From positions 2,790,001-2,854,000 of the forward strand of contig NZ_CP133133.1 in NCBI RefSeq assembly GCF_030908625.1: a DNA stretch of 64,000 bases, given 5' to 3'. This document shows positions 32,940 through 41,364 of this stretch, piece by piece. The DNA is from Paludicola sp. MB14-C6 (GTDB lineage Bacteria > Bacillota > Clostridia > Oscillospirales > Ruminococcaceae). The notes under the pieces were generated by a model. That model had not been told where the DNA came from. It did not search any database and saw only the letters and a list, made by a program, of their open reading frames with translations. Position numbers and translations under genes: made by a program. Position 1 is the stretch's first letter, and every line of letters begins with the position of its first letter.

Positions 32940-33998
32940 TTATAATACAACTTCATGACCTGTTCTTGCTGATTCGTAAATAGCATCCAGTATTCTCATG
33001 ATGTCTACGCCGTCTTGTGCAGGAGATATACAAGGAATACCGTCTGTAATACAAGAAACAAAATGGTTAATTTCATTTGCAAATAATCCATCAAAGCTTA
33101 ATGCAGTTGGTGCAACAAGATTGACATCTGCCATATAGCCATTTATCTCTGTAAACATTTCAAGTTCAGGATCAAGTTTTGCTCCACCCTTTGAACCAAA
33201 GAGTTCAATTTTACCTTCGTTTTTCTTAATGTTTAGGCTAAAGCTTGCTTCTACTTGTAAAACGGCGCCGTTATCAAATCGAATCATTGCTGAAGCTAAA
33301 TCTTCAACGTCAAAAATATCATTTTCGGTTGATGAAGATGCAACATAGTCTTTTTTATCTTTTAATTCATTTCTGTTTCCGATTTTATGAAAGGTTGCAC
33401 CATATATAGAAACAGGTTGTGGTTTATCTAATAGATAACGAACAAGATCAATAACATGCACACCTAAATCAATGAGCGGACCACCTGCTGAACGAGCTTT
33501 TTCGCCAAACCAACCACCCGGACATCCATTTCTTCTAAGGTATGTTGCCTTTGTATAATAAATATCACCAAAATAATTTTCACCGATAAAATCTTTTAGT
33601 ATAGCGCAGTCATTTCCAAAACGTCTTACAAAGCCAATCATCAAAAGCTTACCGTTTTTGTCAGCAGCTTCTTTCATTTCCATTGCTTCTTTGGCAGAAG
33701 TAGCCATCGGCTTTTCACATAAAACATGTTTGCCTGCATTTAAAGCGGCAATGGTGCAAGGTGCATGAGCTGAATTCCAAGTACATACTGATACAGCATC
33801 AATCTCTTTGAGCTTGAGCATTTCGTTCATGTCTGTGAAAGTTCGTTCAATTTGATATTTTTCTGCCATTTCTTTTAGGCGCTTTTCATTAATATCGCAA
33901 AAAGCATATAACTCAACATTTGGATTGCTTCTATAAGCTTCAATATGATTAGCTGAAATAGAACCCGTTCCGATAATACCTACTTTAATTTTCCCCAT
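32940..33998 (-). CDS. Gfo/Idh/MocA family oxidoreductase
   Basis: A protein of 352 residues. An N-terminal Rossmann domain (VGIIGTGSISANHIEAY) binds NAD(P), the CEKPMATS motif carries the catalytic Lys, and the C-terminal alpha/beta domain has GVHVIDLVRYLL with the active-site Asp-His type pair. It oxidises a sugar or inositol derivative. It sits between two isomerase genes with gaps of 13 and 54 bases, so all three probably act on one sugar. Confidence 0.92.
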   Translation of the reverse strand: MGKIKVGIIGTGSISANHIEAYRSNPNVELYAFCDINEKRLKEMAEKYQIERTFTDMNEMLKLKEIDAVSVCTWNSAHAPCTIAALNAGKHVLCEKPMATSAKEAMEMKEAADKNGKLLMIGFVRRFGNDCAILKDFIGENYFGDIYYTKATYLRRNGCPGGWFGEKARSAGGPLIDLGVHVIDLVRYLLDKPQPVSIYGATFHKIGNRNELKDKKDYVASSSTENDIFDVEDLASAMIRFDNGAVLQVEASFSLNIKKNEGKIELFGSKGGAKLDPELEMFTEINGYMADVNLVAPTALSFDGLFANEINHFVSCITDGIPCISPAQDGVDIMRILDAIYESARTGHEVVL

Positions 33999-34011
33999 GA
34001 TATTCCTCTCC

Positions 34012-34875
34012 CTAACCTTGTATTTTTATATTATTTAAAAATGCGACTGCTTTGCTGATATCTGCTTTTGGATTTTCTCCGATTTCACGTTCGATAGTAA
34101 GATATCCTTTATATCCAATGTCATCGAGTGCTTTCATATAATTTCTAAAGTCAACATCGCCCTCACCTAATGGCAGTTCGATGAAATAGGTAGCATTTTT
34201 GATTTCTGTCTCAATTTCACCGTATATAATTTCAGGATTACCAACAATAAGGCGGCGTCCATCTTTCGCATGTGTATGAACGATATAGTCTTTTAAAGTA
34301 TAAACTGCTTGAACCGGATCATCACCAGTTACCATAACGAAGTTTGCAGGGTCAAGATTTACACCAACGCCTTTAGAATGTAGTCCATCTAAAAAGCCTT
34401 TTAATCGAATTGCTGTTTCCGGTCCTGTTTCAACAGCAAAATGCGCATTGTTTTTATCGGCATATCTTGCTAATTCACCGCATGTTTCTTGCATAGCCTT
34501 GTATTTATCACAATTGCAGTCTGCAGGAACAACACCGATATGGGTTGTAACAATATCGGTTGAAAGTTGCTTAGCCAAATCTAAAATTCGCTTTGATTTT
34601 TCAATAACAATCTGTTTCTTTCCATCTTCATAGAAATTGAAGTTAGGATTGCCACAGATAAAATCGCCACATAATGCAGAAACCTCTAGCCCATTATCGT
34701 TTAGCATTTTAGTGAATTCAGAAATTTGATCTTTGGTTACAGTATCAACATCAAATGTTCCACCCGCAGCATGAACTTGGACGGCTGAAATTCCAAGCTC
34801 TTTTGCCATTTTCATGGATGTATTCACATCTGTGCGGAATGATTCTAGTAAAACGCCTATTGGGAAATTGTACAT
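34012..34875 (-). CDS. Sugar phosphate isomerase/epimerase (TIM barrel)
   Basis: A protein of 287 residues, same superfamily as the gene at 32016 but only distantly similar. Typical segments are ELGISAVQVHA, the metal Glu in FAVETGPE, VNLDPANFVM, VHTHAKDG and LTIEREIG. First gene of the sugar operon, with AAGAAGGGG before its ATG, and divergent from the AraC regulator. Confidence 0.87.
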   Translation of the reverse strand: MYNFPIGVLLESFRTDVNTSMKMAKELGISAVQVHAAGGTFDVDTVTKDQISEFTKMLNDNGLEVSALCGDFICGNPNFNFYEDGKKQIVIEKSKRILDLAKQLSTDIVTTHIGVVPADCNCDKYKAMQETCGELARYADKNNAHFAVETGPETAIRLKGFLDGLHSKGVGVNLDPANFVMVTGDDPVQAVYTLKDYIVHTHAKDGRRLIVGNPEIIYGEIETEIKNATYFIELPLGEGDVDFRNYMKALDDIGYKGYLTIEREIGENPKADISKAVAFLNNIKIQG

Positions 34876-35017
34876 GAAATAAACCCCTTCTTTCTAATCA
34901 ATTCAAATATTTGCCTTTTTGTTTTCTTTAGTCTATACTAAGATATTGAAATAGTAAAGATATAATATTGTCACTCTTTAGCATTATATTGCTTTTTGAT
35001 TAGAATGAGGTGTAATA

Positions 35018-35851
35018 ATGAGTTACTACGAAAAGGTGTTTTCTGCAAGCTCTAAATTGCCAATCACATATCATAAAGATACAAACACCATAAATAGGTA
35101 TGTGGGTTTTCATTTGCATTGGCATGAACATATAGAAATACTGTATTTTTCAAAGGGGACTGGAATTGTTTACGTTAACAATGTTCCCATTCAAGCGAGC
35201 GAAGGTGAGATCGTTGTAATCAGTTCTAATATGCTTCATGCGATGCCAAGTAAACTGCCGAATTGTACTTACCACTGTATTATTATCAATAAAGTTTTTA
35301 TAGATAATATATTGGGTGATAAAGACATTTTTTTCAAAGAACATATTACTGATATACGAGTGATTAACCTTTATGAAGCAATTATTAAAGAAATGGCGGA
35401 AAGAGGGGAGCTGTTCCAATCTCAAGCAGCTGCTTATTGCAGTCTTTTGTTAGGTGAACTTGCAAGAAATTTTGCTTATTCTGAGCGCAATACCGTTTCC
35501 ATGACAAAATCGCCTAAACAAAAGCTCGTTAAAAAGGCAATGGCATTTATCATGAGAAACTATAAGGGTAGCTTGTCTATTGAAGCAATTGCAGAATATA
35601 TAGGGTGCAGCAAGTATTATCTTTGTCATATCTTTAAAGAGGTAACAGGTCAAACGATGATCGATTATATCAATATATTGCGGTGCAGCCAAGTAAAGCG
35701 CTTTATTCTAGATGAAAACTACTCTATAACCGAGGCGGCATATTCTTCTGGATTTAATAATCTCTCTTATTTTACTAAGATATACAAAAAATACATGGGA
35801 ATACTGCCATCGCAAGAAAAAGAAAACATGATGATTGGCAGTACAAGATAG
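35018..35851 (+). CDS. AraC family transcriptional regulator with cupin sensor
   Basis: A protein of 277 residues. The N-terminal cupin (HLHWHEHIEILYFSKGTG) senses a small molecule; the C-terminal double helix-turn-helix has KAMAFIMRNYKGSLSIEAIA and the second-helix FNNLSYFTKIYKKYMGILPS signature. It is transcribed away from the three-gene sugar operon, sharing a 142-base gap, so it very likely controls it in response to the sugar. A GAGGTG site precedes the ATG. Confidence 0.93.
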   Translation: MSYYEKVFSASSKLPITYHKDTNTINRYVGFHLHWHEHIEILYFSKGTGIVYVNNVPIQASEGEIVVISSNMLHAMPSKLPNCTYHCIIINKVFIDNILGDKDIFFKEHITDIRVINLYEAIIKEMAERGELFQSQAAAYCSLLLGELARNFAYSERNTVSMTKSPKQKLVKKAMAFIMRNYKGSLSIEAIAEYIGCSKYYLCHIFKEVTGQTMIDYINILRCSQVKRFILDENYSITEAAYSSGFNNLSYFTKIYKKYMGILPSQEKENMMIGSTR

Positions 35852-36158
35852 CCACAATAATGAATTGCTGTAATTTTAAGGATTCGCTATGATATAATTG
35901 TAAACTAATGGAATGGCAATATCATTATATTTCTTAAAATGGTTAAAATAGATTGCTATTTTATCTTGATTTTTCTTTTCAATTTATATATCATATATTT
36001 ATGATAAATTTGTTGCAAAATGAATATCTATAGATTGTTATGTCGAAATAAAAAGATTTTATATAATTGTTTATTACATAAAAGTTTATATTTCTTTAGT
36101 TTTAGATATGTTTTGAGACATTTTTTGATAAAATTTTAGGAATAAGGACTGCTGTAAT
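35852..36158. other. AT-rich gap before the GH25 gene
   Basis: No gene or strong structure seen. Confidence 0.4.
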
Positions 36159-37727
36159 TTGAAATTAAAAAATGTACTAGATAATTCATCAACGAATTCA
36201 GAAGAAGTGTCAACTGAGGGCACCGTAAACTTATCTGCAACTGAAATTAAAAGCGATTCAGAAATAAAACCACTTGACCCATTACAAAAGAAGCGCAAAA
36301 AGATTATACAATTGATAATTTGGATTAGTGTAGCTATATTTGTAGTGTTAATGATAACAGTGGGCTGCTTTTTTATAAGCAAAAAAAAGCCGGTAAAAGA
36401 CCATAGTAGTAGTGTAAAGGTTGTCAATCTAGCTGTTCATAATAGTTCTACTGCGGATAGTCAATCTAAAGAGCAAAGTTCAAACCCTTCTTCAACCGAA
36501 AGCCAAAGCGTAAGCAGTAAAGTAAATACAACTGTAAAGGTAGTAAAGCCAAGTACAGGAAAGGTAACAACTGCTCCTGAATTTAAATATAAGCCTGCCG
36601 AAGATGTGGCACCTAAAAAAAATGAACAAGCGAAAGAAGTTGTCGATAAAAACGACGACAATACAATTGTTTCTATTACACCAGTAAAAGGAACCAATAG
36701 TAGCCAAGTATCTAGCACAACTTCTTCTATCGCAGGAAGCACTAAGACTGTTGTTATGGCATTAGAAGATAATGTGAATACACGTACAGGTCCCGCAACA
36801 ACTTTTTCTACTGTTGGAAAGATGGTTAAAGGCCAAGAGTATTCATTTATAGGAGAAGAAAAAGCTGCAGACGGAACACTTTGGTATCATATTCAATATG
36901 ATGGCTCTCAACAAAGTTGGGTAACATCTCAATATGCAGAGAAAAAAGAAAAGGCTGTTGAAAGCTCTTCTGCAAATTCATCAAGTGCTTCAAACGCAAC
37001 TTCTCAATATCAACTTGGTTGGAATTCAATTTCAGGTAAAGATTATTATTATGACGGAAGTAGTTTTGTAAAAGGATGGGCTAATATAGGTGGCTTCCGA
37101 TATTATTTTGATGAAACCACAGGTGCAAAGCGATCATCCGTTGGTATTGATGTTTCAAAATACCAAGGAACGATTAATTGGAATGCAGTAAAGGCAGCAG
37201 GTGTTGATTACGCCTTTATTCGTGTTGGGTTTAGAGGATATGGAAGTGGAAGCATAAGTATTGACCCTACATTTGTAACAAATATTGTGAATGCGAATAA
37301 AGCCGGAGTTAAATGCGGTGTGTATTTTTATTCTACAGCAGCTTCTGAAGCTGAAGGCGCAGAAGAGGCTAGTTTCGTATTGAATGCAATCAGCGGCTAT
37401 AGAGTAGATTTACCGATTGTTATTGACGTTGAACATAGAACAGATCGTGTTGCAGGCTTAACCAGTGCACAGCGAACAGATTATACACTTGCATTTTTGA
37501 ATACAATCAAAAATGCAGGCAAAACAGGAATGTTATACACAGGTCATTATTTCTATCAAAATTATTTAGAAAGCAGTCGATTGAAAGATTATCCACTTTG
37601 GATTGCATATTACACAAATAGCGAAAAGAATGTTGCTGATGTTCCATATACATATTGGCAGTATTCTAGTACCGGAACTGTAAATGGTATTTCAGGTTCA
37701 GTTGACTTAAATATCAAGATTAATTAA
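36159..37727 (+). CDS. GH25 lysozyme with membrane anchor, SH3 and wall-binding repeat
   Basis: 522 residues from a TTG start. There is a cytoplasmic N tail (1-47), one membrane segment (about 49-73), a Ser/Thr-rich linker, and a bacterial SH3 domain (about 195-260, with VNTRTGPATTFSTVGKMVKG). A choline-binding-like YYYDGSSFVKGW repeat (290-320) leads into a glycosyl hydrolase 25 domain from 326. The catalytic pair is Asp in GIDVSKYQG and the later DVEHR-type acids. It cleaves beta-1,4 bonds of peptidoglycan while tethered to the membrane. Followed by a strong terminator. Confidence 0.93.
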   Translation: MKLKNVLDNSSTNSEEVSTEGTVNLSATEIKSDSEIKPLDPLQKKRKKIIQLIIWISVAIFVVLMITVGCFFISKKKPVKDHSSSVKVVNLAVHNSSTADSQSKEQSSNPSSTESQSVSSKVNTTVKVVKPSTGKVTTAPEFKYKPAEDVAPKKNEQAKEVVDKNDDNTIVSITPVKGTNSSQVSSTTSSIAGSTKTVVMALEDNVNTRTGPATTFSTVGKMVKGQEYSFIGEEKAADGTLWYHIQYDGSQQSWVTSQYAEKKEKAVESSSANSSSASNATSQYQLGWNSISGKDYYYDGSSFVKGWANIGGFRYYFDETTGAKRSSVGIDVSKYQGTINWNAVKAAGVDYAFIRVGFRGYGSGSISIDPTFVTNIVNANKAGVKCGVYFYSTAASEAEGAEEASFVLNAISGYRVDLPIVIDVEHRTDRVAGLTSAQRTDYTLAFLNTIKNAGKTGMLYTGHYFYQNYLESSRLKDYPLWIAYYTNSEKNVADVPYTYWQYSSTGTVNGISGSVDLNIKIN

Positions 37728-37754
37728 GTTTTATATTCATTGCAATATATAGTG

Positions 37755-37791
37755 AAAACCCTCGGCACATTTTGTGCCGAGGGTTTTGTGT
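37755..37791 (+). terminator. Rho-independent terminator after GH25 gene
   Basis: Perfect 14-bp stem (37755-37768 and 37774-37787), 5-base loop, T-rich. Confidence 0.92.
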
Positions 37792-38028
37792 ATACGTCGT
37801 TTGATACAAAACTAATGTATGAAATTGGATATGTTGTTGTTTCTTTTTGGAATATGATGTATAATCAAGTTGAATAAATGATTGCCTTTTATTGTGAAAA
37901 TAAGGAAAGAGATTCCGTTTCACAATGCAATTGTTTTGCTAAACATAACTTGTAGGTAATTTCTGTAGTACTTAATTATTTAAAATATATAGTAAACGAT
38001 ATAATTACAATTACAGCGAGGTGAGATA

Positions 38029-38694
38029 ATGAATGAATTAAAGTTTGAAATGATAGATATGGAAACATGGAATAGAGCACCAACATATCATTATTTTACA
38101 GAAGAAGTAACGCCTACATCGTTTACTGTAAATATTGATTTTGATATTACAGTATTGAAAAGTGCACTAAAAGCAAAAAACTTAAAGCTTTTTCCTACCT
38201 ATCTTTATATAATATCAAATGCAATTAAAAAACAAAATGAATTTAGATTGTCACTAAAAGATAATAAACTTGGCTATTGGAACTTTTTATCACCGCAATA
38301 TCCTATTTTTCATGAAGACAGTAAGACTATAACGTTTTTATGGACGGAGTATGATGATAATTTCTATGTATTCTACAATAGATATTTAGAAGATGTTAAA
38401 AACTATAACAAGGATGATAAAGTTATTTGCCCAAAAGGAAATTCACCTGAAAATACTTATATTATTTCATGTATACCATGGTTTACATTTAATGGGCTGG
38501 CAATGAATATGCAAAATATTGAAAATTATTTCTTTCCTATGATTGTATCGGGAGGTTTGAAAGAAGAGCAGGGCAGAATGAAAATGCCATTGTCGATTAC
38601 AATAAATCATGCTGCTGCCGATGGATACCATATTCATATTTTTCAGCAGCATTTGCAGCATCTTATGAATCATCCACAAGAATGGATGAAATAA
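38029..38694 (+). CDS. Chloramphenicol acetyltransferase-like protein (CatA type)
   Basis: A protein of 221 residues, normal for trimeric CAT enzymes that use acetyl-CoA. Family features: N-terminal ETWNRAPTYHYF, LFPTYLYIISNAI, ISCIPWFTFN, and the catalytic motif NHAAADGYH. The usual HHxxxDG motif has Asn in place of the first His, but the catalytic His before xxxDG is kept. It is divergent enough that chloramphenicol may not be the natural substrate. A GCGAGGTG site precedes the ATG. The next gene follows after 36 bases. Confidence 0.85.
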   Translation: MNELKFEMIDMETWNRAPTYHYFTEEVTPTSFTVNIDFDITVLKSALKAKNLKLFPTYLYIISNAIKKQNEFRLSLKDNKLGYWNFLSPQYPIFHEDSKTITFLWTEYDDNFYVFYNRYLEDVKNYNKDDKVICPKGNSPENTYIISCIPWFTFNGLAMNMQNIENYFFPMIVSGGLKEEQGRMKMPLSITINHAAADGYHIHIFQQHLQHLMNHPQEWMK

Positions 38695-38730
38695 TTTTGA
38701 CATAATCAAAACATACGAGGCGGTGATAAT

Positions 38731-39336
38731 ATGCTGATATTAACGTCAAATGGGCTATCTACCCATGAAATGAGAGAAAAGTTAAAACCGATTTTTAATG
38801 GATTGACCAAAGCAGTTATTATAACTACTGCATCCGTAGGTTATAAAGAAAAGGATTGGCATATCGAAAGATTAACGAATGAGCTACAGTCATTTGGATT
38901 CAGCGTTGATTATTTTGATTTCGACACACAAAATCCAGAATTACTTTTAGACTATGATGTTGTTGAAATAAATGGTGGAAATCCATTTTATTTGCTTATG
39001 TCAATGAAAAATGCAAATTGTCACAGCATAATGAGTGAATTGTCAAAGTCAAAAATTATTATTGGAGTCAGCGCCGGCTCAATTGTTTTGCAAAAAAATA
39101 TCAATCTGATTGCTCAATACAGCCCTGAGTTAAACGAAAACATTGACCTAACCGATTTTAGCGGTTTGGCATTAACAAATGTAGAAATAATACCACATTA
39201 TAGTAGGTTTCTTTCTCGCTTTGAGCAATTTGAAGAACGTGCAAAGGAATATGAAAAACAAAATCATCTTGAAGTGATAAGGCTAAACGATGGACAAGGT
39301 ATTGTAATTGATGATAGTGGGCTAAAATTGATATAA
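38731..39336 (+). CDS. Peptidase S51 (dipeptidase E-like)/type 1 GATase-like protein
   Basis: A protein of 201 residues. The nucleophile elbow GVSAGSIVL and EINGGNPFYLL match peptidase E-like proteins, which cut Asp-X dipeptides in the known members. A GAGGCGG site precedes the ATG. It follows the CAT-like gene closely, so co-transcription is likely, but their functions are not obviously linked. Confidence 0.85.
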   Translation: MLILTSNGLSTHEMREKLKPIFNGLTKAVIITTASVGYKEKDWHIERLTNELQSFGFSVDYFDFDTQNPELLLDYDVVEINGGNPFYLLMSMKNANCHSIMSELSKSKIIIGVSAGSIVLQKNINLIAQYSPELNENIDLTDFSGLALTNVEIIPHYSRFLSRFEQFEERAKEYEKQNHLEVIRLNDGQGIVIDDSGLKLI

Positions 39337-39631
39337 CATATTGAGATACTGAGAATGGTTTATCGTATTATACAAAGTTTATATGAGTTAAGCCATATAT
39401 TCAATTTTATAGCAGTTTAACTGCATATGAATAAATCGAACAAGCGTATCATAAATTGAAAGTAATATGGAGAAGGCATTGTAAAGTCAGATTTATAAGC
39501 TATTTTTTATTTTCCGTTAGGGCTACTAGTAGGATAGTACAAGTAAAGCGCAAAAGCAAATGAAATAGGACTTATTTTGGGATATTTTCTATTTTGGAAT
39601 TGCTTAAAAATAGTGTAAAGGAGATATTAAC

Positions 39632-40903
39632 ATGGTTCTCACAAATGAACAGCAGGAATTGCTCGACGGTAAAAAAGGCGAAACCATAGCAAAGGTAATA
39701 AAGACTTTGGTTATGTATGGCGATGCTTTTGATGCCGAAAAAATGGTTCCAATTTCTAGTGGGTATGGTCATACGGTTATAAGCTTCGGTATTGGCGTTA
39801 TGAAGCCGGTTTATGAGCTGTATGATAGGCTTCTTTCCGATGATGCAGTATGTAAACAGAAAATCTCTGCGGATCCACGACCTCTTGATAAAAATGTACC
39901 ATCTTCATTTCTTCAAGACATAGTGTTCAAGTTAATGTATAGTCAACAAGAACGTTATGAGGAACAGCTTCGTAAATTCGGTATCATGAATGATGATGCC
40001 TATACATGTGCGTGCTATCTTCCTGAAGTTGGAAATATCCCAAAACGTGGGGATGTTCTATCATGGGCAGAATCTTCTGCAGTTGTTTATGCAAACAGCG
40101 TGCTTGGTGCAAGATGTAATCGTAATTCAGGAATCATTGAATTGATGGGTTCTATAGCTGGATTTGTACCGGAGTTCGGGTTTCTTACCGATGGTGGACG
40201 CAAAGCAGACTGGATTGTAGAAATACATACAAGCAAGATGCCAGAGGCACAGATTCTCGGTTCAGCAATCGGAATGAAAGTACTTGACAAGGTGCCTTAT
40301 ATTAAAGGGCTGGATAAATGGATTGGTACAGAGCTAAATGATAGTACATGTGCTTATCTTAAGGACTTTGGTGCAGCAACGGCTTCTAATGGCTCTGTTG
40401 GACTATATCATGTTGAGAATTTAACGCCAGAAGCGATAGATTACGGCGAAAAGCTAATTCGAGAGGGTGCACCCGTCTATGTAATTGATGATGCTGAACT
40501 TGAACGTGTAAGGAACAATTATCCTTGTATTTGGAGCAATCTTGAAGCAAAACCAAAGCTTTGTTTTATGGGATGCCCACATATGACGTTGCAGCAATTG
40601 AAGGATTGGACAGAGCGTGTTGAAGAGGGGCTGAAAGCAACAGGGAATTCTAAAGTGCAAATTCCAACAGTTTTTACTTCTGCTCCTGGGGTTATCAAAG
40701 AATTTAAGGAAACGGAATATTTTAGAAGATTAGAATCAACAGGTATTATCTTAAGCTACATATGCCCACTTATGTATATGAATAATCCTCTATCAAAGAA
40801 AATGCCTGTTATAACCTCATCAAACAAGTTACGTACCTATACCAGTGCAAGATTTTATTCTGACGATGAGATTTTGAAGATGATTACGAAAGGAGTAAAG
40901 TAA
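39632..40903 (+). CDS. Aconitase X catalytic (large) subunit
   Basis: A protein of 423 residues of the AcnX (DUF521) type, an iron-sulfur dehydratase family. Archaeal members dehydrate mevalonate 5-phosphate, and bacterial ones act on cis-3-hydroxy-L-proline. Visible: LGARCNRNSGIIELMGSIAG and MGCPHMTLQQL, with Cys residues for the cluster (near 155, 310, 380). The small subunit follows two bases after the stop. AAGGAGA precedes the ATG. The substrate in this operon is unknown; the linked flavoprotein reductase suggests an unsaturated acid product. Confidence 0.88.
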   Translation: MVLTNEQQELLDGKKGETIAKVIKTLVMYGDAFDAEKMVPISSGYGHTVISFGIGVMKPVYELYDRLLSDDAVCKQKISADPRPLDKNVPSSFLQDIVFKLMYSQQERYEEQLRKFGIMNDDAYTCACYLPEVGNIPKRGDVLSWAESSAVVYANSVLGARCNRNSGIIELMGSIAGFVPEFGFLTDGGRKADWIVEIHTSKMPEAQILGSAIGMKVLDKVPYIKGLDKWIGTELNDSTCAYLKDFGAATASNGSVGLYHVENLTPEAIDYGEKLIREGAPVYVIDDAELERVRNNYPCIWSNLEAKPKLCFMGCPHMTLQQLKDWTERVEEGLKATGNSKVQIPTVFTSAPGVIKEFKETEYFRRLESTGIILSYICPLMYMNNPLSKKMPVITSSNKLRTYTSARFYSDDEILKMITKGVK

Positions 40904-40904
40904 T

Positions 40905-41348
40905 ATGGGGAAAGTATTTAAAGGACGTGTTATTGCTCCTGGTACGGCAAAGGCGGAAGCTCTCGTTTCATATGGAGGATTCAATACGCTCGCAAGTTAC
41001 CAAATGGCATTGATGTTTGGGGATAAGCAAGTTAAGTGCGGTGACCAAAATAACAGAGATCTTTATAAAAAACCGATGATAGGAAAAGCACTTTGTCTTC
41101 CTGAGACAATTGGCTCAACAACTGGCGGTATGGTTCTTTACGCTGCTTGTGCACTTAGTAAGCAACCTGCATGTATGCTTTTCTCTAAACCAATTGATTC
41201 ACTCGCAGCGTCTGGAGCAATTCTTGCTGCTAACTGGACAGAAGCAAGAATGCCGGTCATTGATAATCTTGGAGAAGAATTTTTGGAATACATAAAAGAT
41301 GGTATGACCATTACTGTATCAACGGATGGTACTGTGACAGTTGAATAA
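40905..41348 (+). CDS. Aconitase X swivel (small) subunit, DUF126
   Basis: A protein of 147 residues matching the DUF126 swivel domain: GRVIAPGTAKAEALVS, GKALCLPETIGSTTGGMVLY, and EARMPVIDNLGEEFLEYIKDG. It pairs with the large subunit encoded directly before it to make the active dehydratase. It ends 16 bases before the reductase start. Confidence 0.92.
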   Translation: MGKVFKGRVIAPGTAKAEALVSYGGFNTLASYQMALMFGDKQVKCGDQNNRDLYKKPMIGKALCLPETIGSTTGGMVLYAACALSKQPACMLFSKPIDSLAASGAILAANWTEARMPVIDNLGEEFLEYIKDGMTITVSTDGTVTVE

Positions 41349-41364
41349 AAAAGGAGATTCATAT

